Source of the DNA: an uncultured Bacilli bacterium
Lineage (GTDB): Bacteria; Bacillota_I; Bacilli_A; RF39; UBA660
Reading direction: 5' to 3'
DNA length: 6,270 nt
NCBI GenBank assembly: GCA_951800155.1
Contig: CATOJL010000082.1
Location: 1 to 6,270 of the forward strand
In this document: positions 1-5,569 of the stretch, piece by piece
Position numbering within the stretch: position 1 is the first letter of the stretch
Layout: every line of letters begins with the position of its first letter
Position numbers and translations under genes: made by a program
Notes under the pieces: model-generated
Seen by the model: only the letters and a program-made list of their open reading frames with translations
Told to the model about the DNA's origin: nothing
The model's database searches: none

Positions 1-63
1 CCACAATTGATAAAAAAAGAAACTGTAGAGAGTATTTTAAATACTTGTAAAGAAATAAGCTAG
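1..63 (+). CDS. 3' end of an unidentified upstream gene (partial)
   Basis: Frame 1 is open from the window edge to a TAG at 61-63 and encodes about 20 residues ending TVESILNTCKEIS, which reads like a helical protein C-terminus. The other two forward frames give less protein-like sequence and stop earlier. A short A/T hairpin with a T run follows directly, as expected after a gene end. The fragment is too short to assign a family or function. The open frame could be chance. Confidence 0.45.
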   Translation, partial: PQLIKKETVESILNTCKEIS

Positions 64-64
64 G

Positions 65-85
65 AAAAGAAAATTTTCTTTTTTT
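65..85 (+). terminator. weak A/T-rich hairpin with T run
   Basis: A perfect palindrome of two 9-nt arms (AAAAGAAAA and TTTTCTTTT, 65-82) runs into further T residues up to 85, right after the TAG of the upstream partial gene. The stem contains only two G-C pairs and has no separate loop, so it would be a weak terminator at best. Confidence 0.3.
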
Positions 86-195
86 AATCAAAATTATAAT
101 TTTTGACTCACTTTCTCTGTTTTATAGAAAATATGTAGGATTTTAGTGTAATTGCTATTTTATAAAGAAAACAGTTTCCAAATAGATTAGAGTGG

Positions 196-325
196 TATAA
201 AAAATAAAGGAATGTTTAATATTTAAGTGGAAGTGGGCGAAGAATATTGGCATTTCCGCTTGAAGATTATAGTTATAGAATTGGGTAATGGAATGATCTA
301 GGAATATACATAGAAACCCTTTTTT
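196..325 (+). other. non-coding gap upstream of rnjB with a long hairpin
   Basis: No gene is visible between 64 and 391. The notable element is a hairpin: 222-235 pairs with 251-264 as 14 consecutive pairs including three G-U wobbles, closing a 15-nt loop (236-250). A possible extended -10 (TGG then TATAAA, 193-201) lies just upstream. GGGT (283-286) could pair with ACCC (316-319) directly before six T residues (320-325), a weak terminator-like end. Together these could mark a small RNA of roughly 120 nt or an upstream leader. I recognise no riboswitch family, and the main rnjB promoter lies downstream of all of it. Confidence 0.3.
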
Positions 326-331
326 GTCTTC

Positions 332-360
332 TTTACTAATTTTATTTAATTTGTTATAAT
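332..360 (+). promoter_or_regulatory. sigma-A promoter of rnjB, extended -10
   Basis: A TTTACT -35 (332-337, four of six consensus bases) is separated by 17 nt from a perfect TATAAT -10 (355-360). The -10 is preceded by TGT (352-354), an extended -10 motif. Transcription would start near 367, giving a leader of about 25 nt that contains the ribosome binding site AAAGGAGGT (378-386), 5 nt before the ATG. Confidence 0.75.
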
Positions 361-391
361 AGGATAGCGATAAGAAGAAAGGAGGTATAGA

Positions 392-2035
392 ATGAAAATA
401 AAAATTACAGCTTTAGGTGGTTTGAATGAACGAGGAAAGAATATGTATGCAGTTCATGTTGAAAATGAAATCTACATATTAGATGCAGGATTAAAATATC
501 CAGATGATAAAATGTTAGGAATAGATTATATTCTTCCTAATTTTGATTATTTAAAGGAAAATAGAAAAAAGATAAAAGGGATTTTCATTACTCATGGCCA
601 TGATGAACAGATGGGAGCCTTATCTGATATTCTTTCTGAAATTCCAGATATGCCCGTTTATGCAACTGCATTTACAATGAATATCATTCAAAATGAACTC
701 AAAGAGGATCATGTGGAAGCAACCAATTTAACAGTGATAGAACCACATAAAATTATTAAGTTTAGAAAAGCAACCGTTTTTCCCATTTCCCTAACACATT
801 CCATTCCGGGAACAGTTGGCTATGTGATTAATACAGCGGATGGATCGATTGTATATACAGGAAACTTTGTATTTGATCAAAAAATGTTAGGACCATATAA
901 AACGGATATTGGAAAACTTGCTTATGTAGGAAAACAAGGGGTTCTTTGTTTAATGAGTGAGTCTATTTATGCAGAAAAAGAAGGATATACTTCTCCTAAT
1001 AATCGTATATATGGAGAGGTAAGAGATGTATTAGAACAAAGTGATGGACGCATTTTATTTAATATTTTTGATAGCCAGTTTTATCGTTTACAAGAATTAC
1101 TTTCAGAAATTAATAAGACAAATAGAAATATTGTTATTTTAGGAAAAAGACTGGAAAATACAATTAATGATGCTATTAAAAATTATTATCTTGATTTTGA
1201 TGTTAAGAAAATGAAAGGCTTTAGAAGTTTAAATGATGATCGAACCGTTGTCCTTATTTCAGATGAACGAGAAAAACCATTTTCAAATATTACTCGTATT
1301 ATTAAGGGATATGATAAATTTGTAACGATTAAAGAAGAGGATACAGTTGTTTTTGCATCTCCTGTTTATGAGGGCATGGAAAGACGAGCTACAAAAATCT
1401 ATGATGAAATTGCTAAAATAGGTTCGAATTTAATTATATTTTCAAATAAAAAATATTTATCGAACCATGCATCTAGCGAAGATTTGATGATGATGATTAA
1501 TTTGATGAATCCAAAATATTATTTTCCAGTCATTGGAGAATATCGTCATCAAGTGGAAAACAAGAAAGCAGCTTTAAAAGTAGGAATGAATGAGGAAAAT
1601 ATTCTTCTTCGTTTAAATGGACAAGTTACGTTTTTTGAAAATGGTGAGATAAAAGAAACTAGTGAAATTATAAAGACAGATGAAATATTAGTGGATGGAA
1701 AAAATACCAATGATGTAAATGAAGTCGTTGTAAAAGATAGAGAAATGTTGTCTGAAAATGGAATCGTTTTAGTGAGTACGACGATAGAAAAAGCATCAAA
1801 AAAGGTATTGGCTGGTCCAGAAATTATTACGAAGGGATTCATTTATGCGAAAGAGAATGTGGACATTTTAAAAGAAGCAGAGAAGTTGTCTTTAGCAGTG
1901 ATTCAGGAAAATATTACAAAGAATCATGTAGATTTTACTAAAATTAAAACAGGTATTCGTGATAAGCTTGGAAAATTTCTATTTAAAGAAACGGAATGTA
2001 AGCCTATGATTTTAGTTGTTATTAGTGAGGTATAA
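392..2035 (+). CDS. rnjB: ribonuclease J, RNase J2-type with degenerate active site
   Basis: The protein is 547 aa, the usual RNase J length. It has an N-terminal metallo-beta-lactamase half, an inserted beta-CASP domain (about 200-350), and a C-terminal domain ending in the typical KPMILVVISEV block. RNase J proteins are 5'-3' exonucleases and endonucleases of mRNA decay and rRNA maturation in Firmicutes, and J2 pairs with J1. The motif that in J1 is HGHEDH reads HGHDEQ here (68-73). TGDF has become TGNF (N158) and PVHGEY has become PVIGEY (I381). H68, H70, H136 (HSIP) and H359 are kept. Several metal ligands are therefore gone, which fits a J2-like scaffold partner rather than an active nuclease. 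Start: ATG 5 nt after AAAGGAGGT. It is a single-gene unit with its own promoter and terminator. The family is certain; the J2 assignment is by motif. Confidence 0.9.
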   Translation: MKIKITALGGLNERGKNMYAVHVENEIYILDAGLKYPDDKMLGIDYILPNFDYLKENRKKIKGIFITHGHDEQMGALSDILSEIPDMPVYATAFTMNIIQNELKEDHVEATNLTVIEPHKIIKFRKATVFPISLTHSIPGTVGYVINTADGSIVYTGNFVFDQKMLGPYKTDIGKLAYVGKQGVLCLMSESIYAEKEGYTSPNNRIYGEVRDVLEQSDGRILFNIFDSQFYRLQELLSEINKTNRNIVILGKRLENTINDAIKNYYLDFDVKKMKGFRSLNDDRTVVLISDEREKPFSNITRIIKGYDKFVTIKEEDTVVFASPVYEGMERRATKIYDEIAKIGSNLIIFSNKKYLSNHASSEDLMMMINLMNPKYYFPVIGEYRHQVENKKAALKVGMNEENILLRLNGQVTFFENGEIKETSEIIKTDEILVDGKNTNDVNEVVVKDREMLSENGIVLVSTTIEKASKKVLAGPEIITKGFIYAKENVDILKEAEKLSLAVIQENITKNHVDFTKIKTGIRDKLGKFLFKETECKPMILVVISEV

Positions 2036-2055
2036 AAGGGTTGAATCCCTTTTTT
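2034..2055 (+). terminator. intrinsic terminator of rnjB
   Basis: AAAAGGG (2034-2040) pairs with CCCTTTT (2047-2053) around a 6-nt loop, and the T run continues to 2055. The hairpin overlaps the last two bases of the rnjB stop codon, so it should end the transcript immediately after the gene. Confidence 0.8.
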
Positions 2056-2062
2056 CTTTGTC

Positions 2063-2091
2063 TTAAAAATATCACACAAATTACATATAAT
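2063..2091 (+). promoter_or_regulatory. possible promoter in the rnjB-trpS gap
   Basis: A perfect TATAAT (2086-2091) sits 17 nt downstream of TTAAAA (2063-2068, four of six -35 bases). A second TATAAT occurs at 2108-2113 without a usable -35. If active, it would make a short RNA of about 155 nt ending at the terminator at 2228-2253. AT-rich DNA makes chance matches likely. Confidence 0.3.
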
Positions 2092-2129
2092 CTTCACAAT
2101 CGTATTCTATAATTAAATCATGAGAAGAG

Positions 2130-2198
2130 GTGATAGATGATAAAATAAAAAGTAAGATCAAAATAAAAAAAATGAATACACTCCTTACTATACTTTAA
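2130..2198 (+). other. tiny reading frames of doubtful reality
   Basis: An AGAGGTGAT ribosome-binding-like sequence (2126-2134) is followed by ATG ATA AAA TAA (2138-2149), a three-codon frame. An overlapping frame opens at GTG 2130 and runs 22 codons to TAA at 2196-2198, ending MNTLLTIL. The strong SD-like sequence with no proper gene behind it suggests a decayed gene start, a leader peptide or chance. No family is recognised. Confidence 0.15.
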
Positions 2199-2227
2199 TA
2201 AATACCTAAAAACTTATAATTAAAGTG

Positions 2228-2253
2228 AAAAAGTCCGTTATGGACTTTTTTTT
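2228..2253 (+). terminator. strong intrinsic terminator, gene unknown
   Basis: AAAAAGTCC (2228-2236) pairs perfectly with GGACTTTTT (2242-2250) around the 5-nt loop GTTAT, and the T run continues to 2253. It lies about 190 bp after the rnjB terminator and no recognisable gene lies between them. It implies a short transcript in this gap or a back-up stop for rnjB. Confidence 0.75.
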
Positions 2254-2258
2254 CTTAA

Positions 2259-2275
2259 AGTATACATGTTATACT
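2259..2275 (+). repeat. inverted repeat overlapping an extended -10
   Basis: AGTATACATGTTATACT is a perfect inverted repeat with 6-nt arms (2259-2264 and 2270-2275) and a 5-nt centre. The right arm is TATACT preceded by TGT (2267-2269), an extended -10 motif, and the left arm reads as the same -10 on the other strand. It may be an operator or a bidirectional start. No good -35 is seen: the correctly spaced bases fall in the T run of the preceding terminator. Confidence 0.35.
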
Positions 2276-2538
2276 ATACGATAAGTTTTGGAGGGAAAAA
2301 TAGGGAAAAAATATTTAAAAATGATTTAGAAAGAACAATTTGTTTTATGCATTTCCTTTTTTCAAACAATATACAAAAAGCAAAAAAGAGGTTGTTATAT
2401 CGTGTTTTGAAATGTATGTGAATAGGAGGAATTTAAAGCATGGATTTATAAAAAGAAAGAGAACGCATAACATTTATGAGTTAAGTTCAATTCATTAAGA
2501 AGAGTTACAGACATATGGACAAAAAAATTTATGAGTGA
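2266..2538 (+). pseudogene. possible remnants of two small genes
   Basis: A 51-codon frame runs from ATG 2266 to TGA 2419-2421. It contains NDLERTICFMHFLFSNNIQ and reads like protein, but has no ribosome binding site at its ATG; a GGAGGG lies inside it at 2290-2295. It stops just before a strong AGGAGGA (2424-2430) and ATG 2440. That second frame is only three codons long (MDL then TAA) but stays protein-like in the same phase after in-frame TAA stops, up to TGA 2536-2538. Stop, strong SD, ATG and then a terminator is the arrangement of a two-gene operon, so inactivated genes are a reasonable reading. No family is recognised. A-rich DNA yields K- and E-rich frames by chance, so confidence is low. 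Confidence 0.22.
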
Positions 2539-2560
2539 TAACATGCTATCGACTTTTTTT
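2534..2560 (+). terminator. intrinsic terminator upstream of trpS
   Basis: AGTGATA (2534-2540) pairs with TATC-G-ACT (2547-2554), leaving G2551 bulged, around a 6-nt loop, followed by T residues to 2560. An outer, imperfect pairing of ACAAAAAAA (2519-2527) with the T run and GTTGT is also possible. It ends 7 nt before the trpS -35, so it insulates the operon from upstream transcription. Confidence 0.6.
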
Positions 2561-2567
2561 GTTGTCA

Positions 2568-2596
2568 TTTACAATTGGAGAAAAATAAACTATAAT
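2568..2596 (+). promoter_or_regulatory. sigma-A promoter of the trpS-queH-SIMPL operon
   Basis: TTTACA (2568-2573, five of six) and TATAAT (2591-2596, six of six) are separated by exactly 17 nt. Transcription would begin near 2603, only a few bases before the ribosome binding site. The leader is too short for a T-box or an attenuator, and I found no T-box core (such as GGTGGNACCGCG) anywhere upstream. Confidence 0.85.
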
Positions 2597-2606
2597 AAGA
2601 TATATT

Positions 2607-2614
2607 GAGGTGAT
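2607..2614 (+). promoter_or_regulatory. ribosome binding site fixing a TTG start for trpS
   Basis: GAGGTGAT lies 5 nt before TTG 2620 (9 nt from GAGG). The first ATG, at 2632, has no suitable SD and would remove residues in front of the first beta strand, so TTG is the better start. Confidence 0.8.
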
Positions 2615-2619
2615 TCATT

Positions 2620-3708
2620 TTGAAAAAAGTAATGTTAACAGGGGACCGACCTACAGGTCGTCTTCATTTAGGACACTATGTAGGTTCTTTAAAAAGAAGG
2701 GTGGAACTTCAAAATTCCAATTCATTTGATGAAATGTATATTATGATTGCAGATAGTCAAGCAATTACGGACAATGCATATAATTTAGAGAAAGTTAGAC
2801 AAAATATTATTGAAGTAGCCCTTGATTATTTGGCATGTGGTCTTGATCCAAATAAAGTGACTCTTTTTATACAATCACAAATTCCGGAATTAGCAGAACT
2901 TACATTTTATTATATGAACTTAGTGACATTAGCTCGGTTAGAGAGAAATCCAACCGTAAAAAATGAAATTAAACTTAGAGATTTTGAAACAAGCATTCCA
3001 GTGGGTTTTTTAACTTATCCAATTAGTCAAGCAGCCGATATTACAGCATTTAAAGCAAGTATTGTACCCGTTGGAGATGATCAATTGCCAATGCTTGAAC
3101 AGGCACGTGAGATTGTTAGAAGTTTCAATCATACGTATGAGGAGGTATTAGTAGAGCCAGAAGCTTTGCTTCCTGATAATGCGATATGCTCTAGATTACC
3201 CGGTTTAGATGGAAAAGCAAAAATGAGTAAATCACTTGGAAACTGTATTTATTTAGCGGATACAGAAGAAGAAATCGAAAAAAAAGTGATGGCTATGTTT
3301 ACAGATCCAAATCATTTAAGGGTAGAGGATCCTGGGTGTGTGGAAGATAATCCTGTATTTACTTATTTAGATGCTTTTTGTAGGGAAGAACATTTTGGAA
3401 AATACTTAAGTGAATATAAAAATTTAGATGAATTAAAGGAACATTATAAAAGGGGTGGATTGGGAGATGTAAAAATCAAACGTTTCTTAAACCAAGTTCT
3501 TCAAGAAGAGCTAAGGCCTATTCGTAAGAAAAGAGAAGAACTGAGTCAAAATATAAAAGAAGTTTATAAAATACTAGGGGAAGGAAGCAAAAAAGCAAGA
3601 AAAGTGGCTATGGAAACGATGCAAGAGGTAAAAAGAGCAATGAAAATTAATTATTTTGAGGATTTATCTTTTTTAGAAGAACAAACAAAAAAATATGAGG
3701 ACAAATAG
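2620..3708 (+). CDS. trpS: tryptophan--tRNA ligase
   Basis: This cytoplasmic class I aminoacyl-tRNA synthetase activates tryptophan with ATP and charges tRNA-Trp. The 362-aa protein has the Rossmann catalytic fold: the HIGH motif as HLGH (16-19), GDDQ (152-155) in the tryptophan/adenylate pocket, and a textbook KMSKS (201-205) after LDGKA. The rest is the helical anticodon-binding region. The N-terminus (TGDRPTGRLHLGHYVGSLK) resembles the form with GDRPTG rather than the GIQPSG of B. subtilis TrpS. At 362 aa it is slightly longer than the common 330-340; the extra length lies in a Lys/Glu-rich helical C-terminus. The protein itself contains no tryptophan. Translation starts at TTG behind GAGGTGAT. 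It is the first gene of an operon with queH and a SIMPL protein and has no T-box. Confidence 0.96.
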   Translation: MKKVMLTGDRPTGRLHLGHYVGSLKRRVELQNSNSFDEMYIMIADSQAITDNAYNLEKVRQNIIEVALDYLACGLDPNKVTLFIQSQIPELAELTFYYMNLVTLARLERNPTVKNEIKLRDFETSIPVGFLTYPISQAADITAFKASIVPVGDDQLPMLEQAREIVRSFNHTYEEVLVEPEALLPDNAICSRLPGLDGKAKMSKSLGNCIYLADTEEEIEKKVMAMFTDPNHLRVEDPGCVEDNPVFTYLDAFCREEHFGKYLSEYKNLDELKEHYKRGGLGDVKIKRFLNQVLQEELRPIRKKREELSQNIKEVYKILGEGSKKARKVAMETMQEVKRAMKINYFEDLSFLEEQTKKYEDK

Positions 3709-3713
3709 AAAGT

Positions 3714-4328
3714 ATGAAAACAAATTATGATATAGAAATGCTTAAAATATTAGAAGAAAATAGGGGGAAAAGTATTTTACTTCATTCTTGTTGTGGTCCA
3801 TGTAGTATTTATGTGATTCGAGAACTTTCCAATTATTTAAAAGTAACTGTTCTATATTATAATCCAAATATTGAACCCAAAGAGGAATATATAAAGAGAA
3901 AAAAGGAACAAATTCGATTAATTGAAGCATATAAAAAAACGATGGATGTTTCTTTTCTAGATTGTGATTATGAAAATGAAATCTATGAAGAAAAAATAAA
4001 AGGATTTGAACAGGAAAAAGAAGGCGGAGCAAGGTGTAATATCTGTTTTCGTTTACGATTATTAAAAACGGCTATTTTTGCTAAAAATGGCTATGATTTT
4101 TTTGGAACTACCTTAACAGTGAGTCCACATAAAAATGCTACTATAATCAATGCCATAGGTCTTTCTATAGAAAAAGAAATAGGTGTTCCTTTTTTAGTGA
4201 GTGATTTTAAAAAAAGAGAAGGATATAAAAAATCAATCTTGTATGCGAAGGAGTTTTCATTATATAGACAAGATTATTGTGGGTGTAGGTATGCAAATGA
4301 AAATATTTTAAAGAAAGAAGGACTATAA
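3714..4328 (+). CDS. queH: epoxyqueuosine reductase QueH
   Basis: QueH (formerly DUF208) reduces epoxyqueuosine to queuosine at position 34 of GUN-anticodon tRNAs (Asp, Asn, His, Tyr). It is a cytoplasmic iron-sulfur enzyme unrelated to cobalamin-dependent QueG. The 204-aa protein has the family marks: LLHSCCGPCS with C26, C27 and C30; CNIC (C108, C111); TTLTVSPHKN (132-141); the GYKKS block (170-174); and the C-terminal YRQDYCGCRYA with C189 and C191. The Cys clusters are known or expected metal-cluster ligands. It starts 5 nt after the trpS stop with only a weak ribosome binding site (GAGG at 3697-3700, rather far), so it probably depends on coupling to trpS. Its TAA overlaps the next ATG. 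Both upstream neighbour and product act on tRNA. Confidence 0.94.
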   Translation: MKTNYDIEMLKILEENRGKSILLHSCCGPCSIYVIRELSNYLKVTVLYYNPNIEPKEEYIKRKKEQIRLIEAYKKTMDVSFLDCDYENEIYEEKIKGFEQEKEGGARCNICFRLRLLKTAIFAKNGYDFFGTTLTVSPHKNATIINAIGLSIEKEIGVPFLVSDFKKREGYKKSILYAKEFSLYRQDYCGCRYANENILKKEGL

Positions 4329-4984
4329 TGGAAATTAGAGTACAAGGAACAGGAAAGGGAACTTTTGTACCTGATGAGGTCAATTTTACGATTTATTTTA
4401 AAACAAAAGGAAATTCTTATGAGGAAGTCTTACAAGAAGGTATCTATCATGTAGAGCGTTTTATAGAGGAAGTACTATATCAAAATGATTTAAAAAAGGA
4501 AGATATGAAAACAAGAAATTTTGTTATAAAAGAAGAACAAAAGTATAATGAAGAAACGAGGCAATATGAAAAGGATGGGTATTCTTTTCATCAAACAGCT
4601 TCTCTTGTTTTCGATTATAATAAAGAGATGATGGCGCATCTACTCGATTCTATTTCTAAATTAGAAAATCCACCAATGTGTAATATTCATTTTAGTATTA
4701 AGAATAAAGAAGCCTGTCGAAGAAATTTAATAGTAAAAGCTTATGAAGATGCTTCCAAACAGGCAGCAGCGATTGCATTAGCTTCTTTTAAAACATTGAA
4801 AAGTTGTCAAAAAGTTGATTTTACCCCTTTTACAACAGATTATATTTCACCTACGATGCTCACTTCTGATAATATGTATATGACAAAAGGAAATCATGAT
4901 ATGATACAAGCTATAGAAAATACATTTACTCCTGAGGATATTGTATTAACAGAAACCTTATATTGTTTATGGATTGCAGAATAA
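4328..4984 (+). CDS. SIMPL domain (DUF541) protein
   Basis: The 218-aa protein matches the SIMPL/DUF541 family (PF04402) over its whole length. It opens with IRVQGTGKGTFVPDEV (3-18), the family's N-terminal beta strand. A 'TRNFVIKEE' strand (62-70) follows, then GYSFHQTASLVFDYN (84-98), and a long helix KAYEDASKQAAAIA (137-150). Family members have been linked to outer-membrane, signalling or oxidative-stress phenotypes, but there is no agreed biochemical function. This copy has no signal peptide or membrane segment, so it is predicted to be cytoplasmic. ATG overlaps the queH stop by one base (TAATG), with AAGGA at 4318-4322 inside queH, which indicates tight translational coupling. It is the last gene of the operon. 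A role with tRNA is suggested only by the neighbourhood. Confidence 0.85.
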   Translation: MEIRVQGTGKGTFVPDEVNFTIYFKTKGNSYEEVLQEGIYHVERFIEEVLYQNDLKKEDMKTRNFVIKEEQKYNEETRQYEKDGYSFHQTASLVFDYNKEMMAHLLDSISKLENPPMCNIHFSIKNKEACRRNLIVKAYEDASKQAAAIALASFKTLKSCQKVDFTPFTTDYISPTMLTSDNMYMTKGNHDMIQAIENTFTPEDIVLTETLYCLWIAE

Positions 4985-5013
4985 AATATAAATAAATTAA
5001 AGAGAGTAGTATG

Positions 5014-5039
5014 AAAACGACTTTTTGATAAGTCGTTTT
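5014..5039 (+). terminator. hairpin ending the trpS operon
   Basis: AAAACGACTT (5014-5023) pairs perfectly with AAGTCGTTTT (5030-5039) around a 6-nt loop: a 10-bp stem 29 bp after the SIMPL stop. The 3' U tract is only four T residues and then ACTT, so termination may be partial. The symmetric A and T arms would also work on the opposite strand. Confidence 0.65.
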
Positions 5040-5045
5040 ACTTAA

Positions 5046-5064
5046 TACTCGAATGGTTCGAGTA
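5046..5064 (+). repeat. perfect inverted repeat TACTCGAA-TGG-TTCGAGTA
   Basis: Two perfect 8-nt arms (5046-5053 and 5057-5064) are separated by 3 nt, only 6 bp beyond the operon terminator. There is no T run, so it is not a terminator in itself. It could be a protein-binding operator or a 3' stabilising hairpin. Its core CGAATGGTTC recurs as CGAATCGTTC at 5371-5380. Confidence 0.5.
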
Positions 5065-5095
5065 ACAATCAAACGGATACAAATGGGAGAGAGTT

Positions 5096-5239
5096 TTGAA
5101 AAAGGTATCTATGTTTTTTAGCAACAATTGTTCATTTTTCTATAAATCAAATTGTGGATCAAATTTTAGAAAATACTTAACTTGTGGAAGGATCCTTATT
5201 GGTGTTAGCAATAAAAAAATGACACTCATTCTAGAATAA
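5096..5239 (+). pseudogene. short TTG-started frame, probably a frameshifted gene remnant
   Basis: TTG at 5096 follows GGGAGAGAG (5085-5093) and opens a 47-codon frame to TAA 5237-5239. Its product is odd: Cys-, Asn- and Phe-rich after MKKVSMFF. Starting at the T6 run at 5114-5119, the neighbouring frame reads much more like protein: LATIVHFSINQIVDQILENT, then TAA (5178-5180), then LVEGSLLVLAIKK and TGA (5220-5222). Removing one T from the homopolymer would join MKKVSMF to that frame. The simplest reading is a small gene inactivated by a 1-nt slip plus a nonsense change. A strong terminator follows at 5266-5301, as expected after a gene. No family is recognised. It could also be a genuine small peptide or chance. 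Confidence 0.3.
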
Positions 5240-5242
5240 GTG
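5223..5242 (+). repeat. 20-nt near-perfect palindrome
   Basis: CACTCATTCTAGAATAAGTG is symmetric throughout except for one mismatched pair (5227 with 5238), with a 10-nt perfect core ATTCTAGAAT (5228-5237). It lies at the 3' end of the possible gene remnant and upstream of the terminator. It may be an operator-like site or simple hairpin; no matching regulator is recognised. Confidence 0.35.
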
Positions 5243-5265
5243 CCTAACGAATTTAAATGAGGTAG

Positions 5266-5301
5266 ACATTCAACTTAGCGAAATTGAATGTTCTTTTTTT
5301 T
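5266..5301 (+). terminator. strong intrinsic terminator
   Basis: ACATTCAACTT (5266-5276) pairs with AAATTGAATGT (5281-5291), with a single C-A mismatch and the 4-nt loop AGCG. T, T and C follow, then eight T residues (5294-5301). It is one of the best terminators in the window, although no intact gene precedes it. This supports a decayed gene or a small RNA between about 5065 and 5265. Confidence 0.75.
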
Positions 5302-5569
5302 GTATGCAGATTTTCTTGACATATTCATAATGACAAAAAAAGAATTTTGACAAGGTCCCTATCTAAAGTTCGAATCGTTCAAACAGATTTTTTGTACCTA
5401 TTTACAGCTGTTTTTTCTTGTGGCAAGTGATTAAAATATTATTAAAAGATTAGCTCATTTAAATCGACTGCAAATACTAATGATTTTTTAGTGATATAGA
5501 TAAAAAATTTTTGAACAAGTATCGATATTTTAATACATTTTATTTTTGTATTCTTAAGAAAGTAGAAAT
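5302..5569. other. non-coding gap; only a doubtful promoter-like site
   Basis: I see no convincing gene on either strand here. TTGACA (5347-5352) is followed after 17 nt by TCGAAT (5370-5375), a poor -10 that overlaps the repeated motif CGAATCGTTC (5371-5380). Another TTGACA at 5316-5321 has no -10. The 3' side lies downstream of the minus-strand DUF192 gene; only weak hairpins are found there and no clear terminator for it. Confidence 0.35.

Noticed and set aside
2447..2542. Minus-strand 32-codon frame starting near 2542
   Set aside because: It has no ribosome binding site, its composition is poor, and it overlaps the terminator region.
2100..2603. T-box riboswitch upstream of trpS
   Set aside because: No T-box core or antiterminator sequence is present, and the consensus promoter lies directly in front of the gene.
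5046..5066. tRNA fragment, because GGTTCGAGT looks like a T arm
   Set aside because: It is one arm of a perfect inverted repeat; no acceptor, D or anticodon arms can be folded around it. The same holds for GTTCGAATC at 5369.
5371..5380. LexA/DinR box
   Set aside because: CGAATCGTTC lacks the spacing and bases of the Gram-positive CGAAC-N4-GTTCG site.
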